Positions 1 through 8,510 of a stretch of 64,000 nt of DNA are shown here, in pieces. The translations under genes were made by a program, and so were the position numbers. The first letter of the stretch is position 1. Every line of letters begins with the position of its first letter. The notes below the pieces were generated by a model. That model was not told the origin of the DNA and did no database searches. It saw nothing but the letters and a program-made list of their open reading frames with translations. This DNA is from Nocardioidaceae bacterium SCSIO 66511 (GTDB lineage: Bacteria; Actinomycetota; Actinomycetes; Propionibacteriales; Nocardioidaceae): assembly GCA_023100825.1 (NCBI GenBank), contig CP095846.1, positions 558,001 through 622,000 on the forward strand. The letters are read 5' to 3'.

Positions 1-1
1 A

Positions 2-1417
2 GTGATTGTCACGCCGTTCGAACGGTTCGGCCGTGACGCTCCGGGTTTGCGCCATGGCATGGCGAAGGGCAAGTACGACGCGTACCTACTGATGCCGCGC
101 GGTCCGCGCGACGAGGAGTTCCACAACGCGATCACCGACCTGCTCTCTGACTGGGGCTCGACAGTGCCCGACCCGGAAGCGATCACGGCAAAGGTGATCG
201 GGGCGTCGAACTCCTTGTTGACCACTCAGATCCGCGACTTCTTCGACCGGATGGGCATGCCGACCCGGCTGTACGAACCGGAGAGCGAGGTGGGACGCCG
301 GGTACGTGACAGGTTCCCGTCCGACGTCGACTTCCCGCTGGTGTGGTCGATGATCAGAGACCCCATCGCCCCGCGGTCGGTCAGCGACGTGGCGCGGTCC
401 ATCTACGGCGCACCCGATGAGGTAAACGTCCGCGATGTGGTCGATCTGGTCGTGATCGGCGCCGGGCCGGCGGGCCTGGCCTCCGCGGTCTACGGGGCGT
501 CCGAAGGGTTGTCCACGGTTGTGCTCGAGACCGGAGCGGTCGGCGGGCAGGCCGGTACGAGCTCGATGATCCGCAACTACCTCGGTTTCCCCCGCGGCAT
601 CTCCGGAATGCGGCTCGCGCAGCGCGCCCGCAACCAGGCGCTCCGGTTCGGCGCGCAGTTCTTCACCGGCTGGCCGGCGCTGGAGCTTCGCCCCGGTGCC
701 CCGCACGTCGTACGCACCGAAGGAGGTGACATCCGAGCGCGCGCCGTGGTGATCGCGAACGGCGTCACCTACCGCAAGCTCGGGGTGAAGCCGATCGAGA
801 CGCTGGTCGGCGCCGGCGTCAACTACGGCGCGGCGCTCACTGCGGCCCGCGACCTCGAAGATCGCGATGTCGTCGTGGTCGGCGGCGGCAACTCGGCAGG
901 CCAGGCCGCGGTCCACCTCGCCCGTTTTGCGCGTTCGGTACGCCTGCTGGTGCGACGCGAGGGTCTCGAGGAGACGATGTCGTCGTACCTGATCGGCGAG
1001 ATCGCCTTCACCTCGCGCATCACCGTGCAGACGTGTACGCAGGTCGTCGACGGCGGCGGCGACCCGAATCTGGAATGGCTCTGCCTCGAAGACACTCGTA
1101 CGGGCGAGCGGACCAGAGTGGACGCACAGGGCCTCTTCCTGTTGCTCGGCGCCACGCCGGAATGCGACTGGATGCCCGAAGGACTCGCGCGTGACGACCA
1201 TGGCTTCGTTCTCACCGGCCGCGACGCACCGCAACACGCCTGGACCGACGGACTCCCACCGGTCGAGCTCGCGACAACAGTTCCGGGAGTCTTCGCGGTC
1301 GGTGACATCCGATCGGGCTCGATGAAGCGCGTCGCCGCCGCCAGTGGTGAGGGGGCCTCGGTGATTCCCCAGGTGCACCGCTGGCTCGCCGCCGCGCCGG
1401 ACGTCGCCACTCCCTGA
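2..1417 (+). CDS. REC/thioredoxin-reductase-like FAD oxidoreductase, 5' partial
   Basis: This flavoprotein is cut by the left edge of the window, and the GTG at base 2 is probably internal. The first ~45 visible residues (DAYLLMPRGPRDEEF) resemble the end of a response-regulator receiver domain, which known family members carry before a thioredoxin-reductase fold. An FAD-binding GxGxxG (VVIGAGPAGLASAVYG) lies near residue 151, followed by GGQAGTSSMIRNYLGFP. The NAD(P)H motif VVVVGGGNSAGQAA comes later, and the C-terminal FAD motif is GVFAVGDIR. The segment between the two nucleotide-binding motifs, where thioredoxin reductases have the redox CxxC, reads GAGVNYGAA. It should therefore not reduce thioredoxin by the classical disulfide. 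The substrate is unknown. Confidence 0.85.
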   Translation: MIVTPFERFGRDAPGLRHGMAKGKYDAYLLMPRGPRDEEFHNAITDLLSDWGSTVPDPEAITAKVIGASNSLLTTQIRDFFDRMGMPTRLYEPESEVGRRVRDRFPSDVDFPLVWSMIRDPIAPRSVSDVARSIYGAPDEVNVRDVVDLVVIGAGPAGLASAVYGASEGLSTVVLETGAVGGQAGTSSMIRNYLGFPRGISGMRLAQRARNQALRFGAQFFTGWPALELRPGAPHVVRTEGGDIRARAVVIANGVTYRKLGVKPIETLVGAGVNYGAALTAARDLEDRDVVVVGGGNSAGQAAVHLARFARSVRLLVRREGLEETMSSYLIGEIAFTSRITVQTCTQVVDGGGDPNLEWLCLEDTRTGERTRVDAQGLFLLLGATPECDWMPEGLARDDHGFVLTGRDAPQHAWTDGLPPVELATTVPGVFAVGDIRSGSMKRVAAASGEGASVIPQVHRWLAAAPDVATP

Positions 1418-1512
1418 CCGGCGGACAATGTCGCGGCCAATGCCGAGATCACGGCCCAGGTCGCCGTCCGTGCGCATTCCGCGATCGCCCGCCGAGTAAG
1501 GGAAAACTGACT

Positions 1513-1541
1513 CTAGCCCGGGAACCGATTCCCGGTGCTAG
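1513..1541. promoter_or_regulatory. Inverted repeat upstream of formaldehyde dehydrogenase
   Basis: The arms CTAGCCCGGGAA (1513-1524) and TTCCCGGTGCTAG (1529-1541) are complementary apart from one bulged base and flank CCGA. It lies about 78 bases before the fdhA start. It could be an operator for a dimeric regulator or a hairpin terminating the upstream oxidoreductase gene. No T-run follows, so I favour a regulatory site only weakly. Confidence 0.4.
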
Positions 1542-1618
1542 CCTGGGGTCGGATCGCCACGTAGGACCTTGCTGTGCAGTCGGGTTGCACGACCCGCACC
1601 GTCGCAGGAGGAGCAATC

Positions 1619-2839
1619 GTGTCCGGTAACAAGGCAGTCGCGTACAAGGAACCCGGAGTCGTCGAGGTCGTCGACACCGACTACCCGACGTTCGAGCTGA
1701 AGGACGGCCCAGGGGTCAACCCTGCCAACGTCGGAAGAAAGGTGCCGCATGGAGCGATTCTGCGCGCCGTCACCACCAACATCTGCGGCTCCGACCAACA
1801 CATGGTCAGGGGCCGTACCACTGCACCCGCCGGGCTCATCTTGGGTCACGAGATCACCGGGGAGGTCGTCGAGGTCGGGCCCGACGTCGAGTTCACCAAG
1901 GTCGGCGACGTCGCCTCCGTACCGTTCAACATCTCGTGCGGCCGCTGTCGCAACTGCAAGGAGCGCAAGACCGGAATCTGCCTGAACGTCAACCCGGACC
2001 GACCGGGCAGTGCGTACGGCTACGTCGACATGGGCGGCTGGGTCGGCGGACAGGCCGAGTACGTGCTGGTGCCGTACGCCGACTGGAACCTCCTCAAGTT
2101 CCCGGACCGTGACCAGGCGCTCGAGAAGATCATGGATCTCACCATGCTCTCCGACATCTTCCCGACCGGGTTCCACGGCGCGGTCACCGCAGGCGTCGGT
2201 CCTGGCTCAACCGTCTACGTCGCCGGAGCGGGGCCGGTCGGCCTTGCCGCAGCCGTCGGCGCACAGCTCCTCGGCGCTGCGGTCGTCATCGTCGGCGACA
2301 TGAACGATGATCGACTTGCGCAGGCGCGCAGCTTCGGCTGCGAGACGATCAACGTCGGTGCTGGTGCTCCAGAAGACCAGATCGAACAGATCCTCGGCGT
2401 ACCCGAGGTCGATGCGGGGGTCGATGCGGTGGGCTTCGAGGCGCGCGGACACGGTGGCGGAGACAAGGCGACGGAGGCGCCGGCGACGGTTCTCAACTCG
2501 TTGATGACGTTGACCGCTGCCGGCGGTGCACTGGGCATACCCGGTCTGTACGTGACCGGCGACCCCGGCGGCATCGACGAAGCGGCAAAGGTCGGGTCGC
2601 TGTCGATCAGCATCGGTACTGGTTGGGCGAAGTCTCTGTCGTTCACCACCGGCCAGTGCCCGGTGATGAAGTACAACCGTGAGCTGATGATGGCGATCCT
2701 GCATGACAAGGTCAACATCTCGAAGGCCGTCAACGCAAAGGCGATCTCGCTCGACGATGCGCCGCGCGGGTACGCCGAGTTCGATGCAGGGGCGGCCACC
2801 AAGTACGTCCTGAACCCGAACGGGTACGTCAAGAGCTGA
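1619..2839 (+). CDS. fdhA: Glutathione-independent formaldehyde dehydrogenase
   Basis: This zinc- and NAD-dependent medium-chain dehydrogenase should oxidise formaldehyde to formate in the cytoplasm without glutathione. It has 406 residues, like the Pseudomonas enzyme (about 399). Catalytic zinc ligands appear as Cys56 (NICGSDQHMV) and His77-Glu78 (GHEITGEV). The structural zinc site is the four-cysteine lobe CGRCRNCKERKTGIC (107-121). The NAD motif is VAGAGPVGLAAAVG. I chose the GTG at 1619 because GCAGGAGGAG lies about six bases upstream and the family's N-terminus starts there. An earlier in-frame GTG at 1574 has no ribosome site. A stem-loop follows the gene, and the next gene is an unrelated dehydrogenase, so it may be monocistronic. 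Confidence 0.93.
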   Translation: MSGNKAVAYKEPGVVEVVDTDYPTFELKDGPGVNPANVGRKVPHGAILRAVTTNICGSDQHMVRGRTTAPAGLILGHEITGEVVEVGPDVEFTKVGDVASVPFNISCGRCRNCKERKTGICLNVNPDRPGSAYGYVDMGGWVGGQAEYVLVPYADWNLLKFPDRDQALEKIMDLTMLSDIFPTGFHGAVTAGVGPGSTVYVAGAGPVGLAAAVGAQLLGAAVVIVGDMNDDRLAQARSFGCETINVGAGAPEDQIEQILGVPEVDAGVDAVGFEARGHGGGDKATEAPATVLNSLMTLTAAGGALGIPGLYVTGDPGGIDEAAKVGSLSISIGTGWAKSLSFTTGQCPVMKYNRELMMAILHDKVNISKAVNAKAISLDDAPRGYAEFDAGAATKYVLNPNGYVKS

Positions 2840-2886
2840 CCGGGGTCGCGTACGTACTGGCTCGTTCCGACCACACTGGTGTGATG

Positions 2887-2924
2887 ATGGGCGCCGGTCT
2901 CCTCGCTTGGGGGCCGGCGCCCAT
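2887..2924 (+). terminator. Stem-loop terminator after fdhA
   Basis: A perfect 11-bp stem (2887-2897 ATGGGCGCCGG, 2914-2924 CCGGCGCCCAT) encloses a 16-base loop. There is no U-tract, as is common for actinobacterial terminators. It sits between fdhA and the next start codon at 2943. Confidence 0.6.
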
Positions 2925-2942
2925 GTGTGAAAGGACCGCCGA

Positions 2943-3923
2943 ATGCCTGACCGCCCGACGCTGTTGGTACTCGATGACACCGAGGGCCTGATCGAGGCCG
3001 CGCCGGCGGCCGAGCGGTTGCGCGAGTTGGCAGACGTACGTTTTGCCGGCTCGCCGGTGGCAGATCTGTCCGACAACGAGCTCGCGGACGTACGCGTGGT
3101 GCTCGCGATCCGCGAGCGGACGAAGTTCGACGCGGCGACGCTCGCCCGATTCCCCTCGCTCGAGCTCATCTTGCAGACCGGCGGCCATGCGTACCACGTC
3201 GACGAGGCGGCGGCGAGAGCCAGCGGTGTCGCGGTCGCTCTCGGCCGTGGTGCGACGGCGGCGAGCGCCGCTGTCCCAGAGCTGACCTTCGCCCTGATGA
3301 TCGGTTGTCTGCGGCGCTTCCCGGAGGCGCAGCGCGGAATGGCTTCCGGCGAGTGGCCGGGGCTCGTCGGTCGATGCCTGCGCGGTCGGCGACTCGGCTT
3401 GCTGGGTGTCGGCCGGCTCGGCGCGGGTGTTGCGCGGATCGGGGAGGCGTTCGGTATGGACGTCGTCGGCTGGCAACGCCCGGGATCGTCCGGAGCAGAC
3501 GACGGCGTGACCCGCGTCAATCTCGACACCCTGCTCCGTACGTCCGACGTCGTTTCGATCCATCTCCGGCTGTCGGGCGAGTCGCGCGGTCTGCTCGGCG
3601 CGCGCGAGCTGGCGATGTTCAAACCCGGCTCGGTGCTGGTCAACACCGCTCGCGGCGCGATCGTCGACGAAGCGGCCCTGGTCGACACGCTCCGAGATGG
3701 CCCGCTCGCTGCGGCCGGTCTCGACGTCTTCGCCGAGGAGCCGCTGGCGGCCGACTCACCGCTGCGGGACCTCCCGAATGTGCTTCTCACCCCGCACGTC
3801 GGCTGGACCGTCGAGGAGCACTTCGAGGAGTTCGCGGCCATCGCCGCCCGTCAGCTCGCGGCGTACGTCAGCTGCGAACTCGACCCGGCGGAGCTCCTCG
3901 ACCCCTCGATGTCGACCCATTGA
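2943..3923 (+). CDS. D-isomer-specific 2-hydroxyacid dehydrogenase
   Basis: This NAD(H)-dependent enzyme of the phosphoglycerate-dehydrogenase superfamily interconverts a 2-hydroxy acid and a 2-oxo acid. It has 326 residues, the usual length for single-domain-pair members. The dinucleotide motif GLLGVGRLG is at about 152-160. The catalytic triad is visible as Arg237 (NTARGAIVDE), Glu266 (DVFAEEPL) and His285 (LLTPHVGW). It lacks the ACT domain of biosynthetic SerA, so a catabolic role (glyoxylate/hydroxypyruvate or sugar-acid chemistry) is more likely. GAAAGGA precedes the ATG. The gene ends about 105 bases before the ROK regulator and may belong to the following carbohydrate locus. A related but broken copy lies at 55935-56125. 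Confidence 0.88.
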   Translation: MPDRPTLLVLDDTEGLIEAAPAAERLRELADVRFAGSPVADLSDNELADVRVVLAIRERTKFDAATLARFPSLELILQTGGHAYHVDEAAARASGVAVALGRGATAASAAVPELTFALMIGCLRRFPEAQRGMASGEWPGLVGRCLRGRRLGLLGVGRLGAGVARIGEAFGMDVVGWQRPGSSGADDGVTRVNLDTLLRTSDVVSIHLRLSGESRGLLGARELAMFKPGSVLVNTARGAIVDEAALVDTLRDGPLAAAGLDVFAEEPLAADSPLRDLPNVLLTPHVGWTVEEHFEEFAAIAARQLAAYVSCELDPAELLDPSMSTH

Positions 3924-4028
3924 CCGCTGGGCCGCTGCACTGGACCTGTCGGATCTCGGTTGGCATACCGGCTCGAACAGCACATCGCGTACGGTGGCGA
4001 GCAGATATCTGGCGGAAGGGGGCGGACG

Positions 4029-5219
4029 GTGTCGGAGTTCGTCTCGGCAGGCACAGTTGGATCGTCGGATGTGCGACGCCATCACATCCGCCTCGTACTC
4101 GGCCTGATCCGCGACGGCGACGGCATCTCGCGCGCCGACCTCGTTGCGCGCACCGGCCTGACGAAGCCGACGGTCACGAGCCTCGTTTCCGATCTCGACA
4201 AGCGAGGCATCGTACGCGAGACCGGCACCCGTGAGACGGCGAGCCGCGGTCGTCCGGCACGTCTGCTCGAACTGAACGCCGCGCATGCCGTGACACTGGT
4301 CATCGAGGTGAACATCGACCGGGTTGTCGTATCGACCTTCGACCTTCGCGGAGACCTGGTCGCCGAGAACGTCGAGCAGTTCGACGAGTCGCCCCACCCG
4401 GACGAGGTGGTACGGATCGCTGCGAATGCGGCAGCGGAGCTCGAGGCCGCACATCGCACGTTGGCCGGGGTCGCGGTAGCTGTGCCGGCGATGATCGACG
4501 CAGGAGTCGTGCGATCAGGTCCCCACCTGGGCTGGGACGAGGTCCGGCTGGCGGACATGCTCCACGCGACCACTTCGATCGGTTCGACTCCGGTGATCGT
4601 TGACCGGTTGGTGAACTTCTCCGCGGCGTCCGAACGTGGCAGTCGTGGTGGTCTGGCGGACGACGTAGTCGTCGTTTACGGCGACGTCGGTCTCGGCAGC
4701 GCACATCTCGTCGACGGTGAGATCGTACGTGGTGCCCAAGGCCTCGCAGGCGAGGCCGGACACACGCTGCTCGACCCGGACGGCCCCATGCACGAATGCG
4801 GGCGACGGGGCTGTGCCGCGGCGTTGATCGGCCTCGGTCCGCTGGTACGCGACCTCGGTCTGGGGGAGGGTCGCGTGGGCGCAGCGGGCATGACTGCTCC
4901 GGATCTCCTGTCGCGGATCAGCGACCTGGCCGTCGACGCCGATCCCGAGACTCGCGAGGTGTTGGACCGGCAAGGGCGCTGGCTCGGCCGGCTCGTCTCG
5001 ACACTGCTACACCTGATGAATCCGTCAGAGCTGTTGCTCGGTGGGCATTTCACCACTCTCGCGCCGCTGTACTGGGACGCCTTCGACGACGAACTGCGTG
5101 TGCGCGCGCTGCCGCAGCATCTGCGTTCGTGCGAGATCAACGTGTCCGAGCTCGGCGCCGAGTCGGTCCGCAGAGGCGCGCATCGTGTCGTGGCGGACGG
5201 CTACCTCGCCCGTTTCTAG
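4029..5219 (+). CDS. ROK-family transcriptional regulator
   Basis: This 396-residue protein joins an N-terminal winged helix-turn-helix (about residues 15-75, ISRADLVARTGLTKPTVTSL) to a ROK sugar-kinase-like domain. Such proteins repress carbohydrate genes and respond to a sugar ligand. The ROK zinc signature reads HECGRRGC where CxCGxxGC is usual, so the first cysteine is replaced by histidine. The GTG at 4029 is preceded by GGAAGGGGG at good spacing; the 23-residue upstream extension from 3960 lacks family character. It sits immediately before an ABC sugar importer and sulfatase and is their most likely regulator. A putative operator lies at 5283-5299. Confidence 0.88.
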   Translation: MSEFVSAGTVGSSDVRRHHIRLVLGLIRDGDGISRADLVARTGLTKPTVTSLVSDLDKRGIVRETGTRETASRGRPARLLELNAAHAVTLVIEVNIDRVVVSTFDLRGDLVAENVEQFDESPHPDEVVRIAANAAAELEAAHRTLAGVAVAVPAMIDAGVVRSGPHLGWDEVRLADMLHATTSIGSTPVIVDRLVNFSAASERGSRGGLADDVVVVYGDVGLGSAHLVDGEIVRGAQGLAGEAGHTLLDPDGPMHECGRRGCAAALIGLGPLVRDLGLGEGRVGAAGMTAPDLLSRISDLAVDADPETREVLDRQGRWLGRLVSTLLHLMNPSELLLGGHFTTLAPLYWDAFDDELRVRALPQHLRSCEINVSELGAESVRRGAHRVVADGYLARF

Positions 5220-5282
5220 GCCTGGGGCGTACTTCGGAATCAACCCTTCCGCGTTCCGCCTTCCGTACGGTAAGGTCTCGAT

Positions 5283-5299
5283 TTAGGTAAAGCGCCTAA
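5283..5299. promoter_or_regulatory. Putative ROK operator / promoter of the sugar ABC operon
   Basis: TTAGG (5283-5287) and CCTAA (5295-5299) form an inverted repeat with a 7-base spacer, inside the only AT-rich stretch of this neighbourhood (5281-5310). It lies about 40-55 bases before the binding-protein start. ROK repressors bind such AT-rich palindromes. The assignment is by position only. Confidence 0.4.
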
Positions 5300-5337
5300 T
5301 ACTAAATAAACTCACTGCAGTTAAGGCGGAGGCCGGT

Positions 5338-6720
5338 ATGAAGCGAACGCGTACGACAACGGGGCAGACCGCGATGGGTTCCTGGAGTCGCCGACGCTTC
5401 TTGCGGGCGGCCGGAGTGAGCGGTGCCGCCGCGCTCGCACTTCCGGGGTGCGGCGGTGGCGGAGGCGGCGCGCTCGGTGGAGGGTCCGACGGTGAGGTCA
5501 CCGAACTCGTCGTCCCGACCGCGAGCACCCCGTGGGTCGATGCCTACAAGGCGGTTCTGGCGGAGTACGAGAACAGCAGCGGCATCTCGGTGACGGTGCG
5601 CGAGTTTCCCTATGAGGGGTTGGTGACGCAGTACACCAACGACATCCAGAGCGGCGCCGGCACCTTCGACCTGTTCCAGCTCGACGAGGCATGGACCGGC
5701 GAGTTCTACGACAAGGAGTGGGCACAACCCGTATCGGATGTCAGCTCCGGCTGGTCGCTCGACTCCGAGACGATCACGTACGCCGACCTCCCGTTCTGGG
5801 ATCCGAAGGCACGTGCGAGTTCACCAGACGGCAAGCCGATGGGCCTTCCGTACAACGGAAACGTCGAGCTGCTCACGATGCGCTCCGACGTGTACGAAGA
5901 CCTCGGACTCGAGACACCACGTACCTGGCAGGACGCGATCGAGAACGGCAACCGCGCGATGTCCAAGAAGGCGGTCGAGTTCGGTTACGCGCCGCGTGCA
6001 CAAGCGGTGCCCAGCGGGCAGTCGATCACCTACACGTTCATGCCGGTGTTCTACAGCTACGGTGCTGACTGGTTTGCAGAGCCGGGCAAGGACTGGACGC
6101 CGACGGTCAATACGTCGGAGGCGATCGAAGCGATCACGACGTACCGAGAGCTCGCCCGCCTGGGGCCACCCGAGACGAACAGTCTCGGCCAGGCAGAGGT
6201 GATCGCGTTGATGCAGAGCGGCCGGTTGCTCCAGACGCACACGGTCGCCGCTGCGTCGTCTCAGTTTCTCGATCCGGATGCCTCGAACGTCGCCGACGCG
6301 GTCTCGTTCGCCGAACTCCCGGCCGGTCCCGCCGGAATCGCTCCAACGAGCGGCACCTGGACGTTGGCGATCCCGGCGGGTCTGCCCGAGAACCGAGCCA
6401 AGGCCGCGGCCGACCTGCTGACCTGGTTGGGCGAGCGCGAGCAGCAGCAGAAGTTTGCGGACGAAGGTGGTATCCCCAACCGGCACGACGTTCTCGCGGA
6501 CGTGACGGGTGAGGCGAGCGCGTACCTGAAGCCGTACGCGCAGTCGCTGGAAAAGGACATCTACCCGTCCATCCGGTATGTCTTCAACGCGGCGATGCTG
6601 AAGCCGACCGAGCAGGTCCTCGCGTCCATCACCGCGGGCGACACTGAGCCGAAGAAGGGTATGAACCAGCTGCAGGACGAGCTGACATCGGTTGTCCGCG
6701 ACGCGGGATTCCTCGACTGA
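5338..6720 (+). CDS. ABC sugar transporter substrate-binding lipoprotein (Tat-type)
   Basis: This 460-residue family 1 (maltose/multiple-sugar type) solute-binding protein captures a sugar outside the membrane. Its N-terminus has a twin-arginine motif (SRRRFLRAAG, about 17-26) followed by a lipobox ending LPGC with Cys38, then a glycine-rich linker. Tat export implies folding before secretion. AAGGCGGAGG lies just before the ATG. It is the first gene of a unit with two permeases and a sulfatase. No ATP-binding gene is present, so the transporter probably borrows a shared MsiK-like ATPase encoded elsewhere. The substrate could be a sulfated oligosaccharide, inferred only from the linked sulfatase. 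Confidence 0.88.
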   Translation: MKRTRTTTGQTAMGSWSRRRFLRAAGVSGAAALALPGCGGGGGGALGGGSDGEVTELVVPTASTPWVDAYKAVLAEYENSSGISVTVREFPYEGLVTQYTNDIQSGAGTFDLFQLDEAWTGEFYDKEWAQPVSDVSSGWSLDSETITYADLPFWDPKARASSPDGKPMGLPYNGNVELLTMRSDVYEDLGLETPRTWQDAIENGNRAMSKKAVEFGYAPRAQAVPSGQSITYTFMPVFYSYGADWFAEPGKDWTPTVNTSEAIEAITTYRELARLGPPETNSLGQAEVIALMQSGRLLQTHTVAAASSQFLDPDASNVADAVSFAELPAGPAGIAPTSGTWTLAIPAGLPENRAKAAADLLTWLGEREQQQKFADEGGIPNRHDVLADVTGEASAYLKPYAQSLEKDIYPSIRYVFNAAMLKPTEQVLASITAGDTEPKKGMNQLQDELTSVVRDAGFLD

Positions 6721-6723
6721 CGT

Positions 6724-7620
6724 ATGCGTTCACACTCTCGCCGGACGGCGCTGATCGCGCTGGCGCCGTTCGCAGTTCTCATTGCTGCCCTCGGCGCCTA
6801 CCCGGCGGCGCAGGTGGTACGAATGTCGTTCTCCGACGTCGGCGTACGCTACGGCGCGTTCGAGTGGGCATTCGCCGGTTTCGACAACTTCCGCGATCTC
6901 GCAACCGACCCGATCGCGGGCGAGTCGATACGGGCAACGCTGCTGTTCACGCTTGGCGCACTTCCGTTGAGCCTGCTCATCGGCACCGCCCTCGCGCTTG
7001 CAGTTGACCGCGCCCGATGGCTCGGCGCCCTCGCGCGTACTGCCTTGCTCTGGCCGGTTGTGATGACACCGGTGGTGATCAGCGTGCTGTGGTTGCTCTT
7101 GTTGAGCCCGACGATCGGCGCCATCAACCGGACGTTCGACTCGTTCGGTCTACCGGAGCAGGGGTGGCTCGGCTCCGGAACGGGCGCGATGGCGTCGGTG
7201 ATCGCCGTCGACGTCTGGCACTGGACGCCGCTCGTCTTCCTGATCGTCTACACCGCGCTGCGTAACGTCGACGACAGCGTTGTGGAGGCGGCGCGCCTCG
7301 ACGGAGCCGGCGAGACCCGCCTCGTATGGCACGTCGTGCTGCCGATGATCGCGCCGGCGATCGCCGCCGCGGCAGTGATCCGGCTCGTCATGTGCGTCAA
7401 GGCGTTCGACGAGATGTACCTGCTCACCAGGGGTGGCCCCGATGGCGCGACCACGCTGGTCAGTCTCCATATCCGAACCCTCGTCTTCGACGAACGCGCG
7501 CTGGGGACCGGCGCGGCATTCAGCCTGCTGGTCGTGCTGGCTCTGACGGCGGTGCTCGGCATTGTGCGCCTTGCACAGCGCAGTCGGATCGTTCTCGCCG
7601 CTCGACGGGAGCACGTATGA
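6724..7620 (+). CDS. Carbohydrate ABC transporter permease (MalF/UgpA type)
   Basis: This 298-residue integral membrane protein has about six hydrophobic segments. It carries the cytoplasmic EAA loop that docks with the ATPase (VVEAARLDGAGETRLVWHVVLP, quoted in part: EAARLDGAGE). It starts three bases after the binding-protein stop and its own stop overlaps the next start (ATGA), so the three genes are translationally coupled. It forms one half of the heterodimeric sugar channel with the next gene product. Confidence 0.88.
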   Translation: MRSHSRRTALIALAPFAVLIAALGAYPAAQVVRMSFSDVGVRYGAFEWAFAGFDNFRDLATDPIAGESIRATLLFTLGALPLSLLIGTALALAVDRARWLGALARTALLWPVVMTPVVISVLWLLLLSPTIGAINRTFDSFGLPEQGWLGSGTGAMASVIAVDVWHWTPLVFLIVYTALRNVDDSVVEAARLDGAGETRLVWHVVLPMIAPAIAAAAVIRLVMCVKAFDEMYLLTRGGPDGATTLVSLHIRTLVFDERALGTGAAFSLLVVLALTAVLGIVRLAQRSRIVLAARREHV

Positions 7621-8465
7621 GTGGCCGGGTGGAACGTACGCCCGCCGGCGGGCGCTCGTGGATAGCGGACGCACTGCTGGCGGTTGCGATCCTGGTCGCT
7701 GTCGTGCCGGTCCTGTGGCTGGTCTTCCTGGCGCTCCAGCCGCAGCGCGTGATCATCAGCCGCGGCTGGAACTTCGAGTTCAGCCTGACCAACTTCGAGG
7801 CGCTGCTGGAGCCGGGTCAGCCGTACGCAGCGCAACTACTGAACAGCATGGTTATCGTGATCGGCACGGTCCTGATCTGCCTCGTGGTCGGTGCCGTATC
7901 GGGATACGCGTTGTCTCAACTACCGGTTCCGCGCAGCGTCGTGCGGATCCTGCTTGCCTTGGCCGGCTTCATCGCCGTCGTACCTCCGATGACTCTCGTG
8001 CCTGGACTGTACGTCACCTTGGACCAATTCGGACTGCTTGGAAGCCTCGGTGGCCTGGTGCTGCTCAACGCCGTGTTCCAGCTGCCCTTCGCCGTACTGC
8101 TGATGCGCGTCTACTTCGATGCCGTGCCCGCCGATATCGCCGAGGCGGCACGGATGGACGGTGCGGGAGACGTCCGCACGCTCTGGTCGGTCATGCTGCC
8201 GATCGTTCGTCCCGGACTCGCGACAGTCGCCGTTTTCACCGCAATCATGGCGTGGAACGACTTCCTGTTCGGCCTGACCATGACTTCTGGCGGCACCACA
8301 GCACCGCTCACTGTCGGCATCTCCTCACTGGTCCAGCCGTACGAGACCGCCTGGGGTGAGATGGCCGGGATCGGTGCCGTGGCGGCCGTCCCGCTGATCG
8401 TGCTGATCGTCGTCGCCAACCGCCACATCGTCTCGGGTCTCACCGGCGGCGCCGTCAAGGGCTGA
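7617..8465 (+). CDS. Carbohydrate ABC transporter permease (MalG/UgpE type)
   Basis: This 282-residue permease is the partner of the preceding one. Its N-terminal transmembrane segment is LLAVAILVAVVPVLWLVFLA, and an EAA motif (IAEAARMDGAGDVRTLW) lies near residue 180. I start it at the ATG overlapping the upstream stop codon at 7617-7620. The longer reading frame upstream lies inside the first permease gene. The substrate is the same as that of the binding protein. Confidence 0.88.
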   Translation: MSGRVERTPAGGRSWIADALLAVAILVAVVPVLWLVFLALQPQRVIISRGWNFEFSLTNFEALLEPGQPYAAQLLNSMVIVIGTVLICLVVGAVSGYALSQLPVPRSVVRILLALAGFIAVVPPMTLVPGLYVTLDQFGLLGSLGGLVLLNAVFQLPFAVLLMRVYFDAVPADIAEAARMDGAGDVRTLWSVMLPIVRPGLATVAVFTAIMAWNDFLFGLTMTSGGTTAPLTVGISSLVQPYETAWGEMAGIGAVAAVPLIVLIVVANRHIVSGLTGGAVKG

Positions 8466-8510
8466 GCCCGATCCATCTGATCGACCATGAGCAAGGAGCT
8501 GTGCCCACTG

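Noticed and set aside
86-1477. Long minus-strand reading frame opposite the oxidoreductase gene
   Set aside because: It is a shadow caused by high GC; its translation shows no family features, and the plus-strand protein is clearly a flavoprotein.
2207-3841. 544-codon minus-strand frame opposite fdhA and the hydroxyacid dehydrogenase
   Set aside because: It spans two well-supported plus-strand genes and is Arg/Ser/Pro-rich without motifs.
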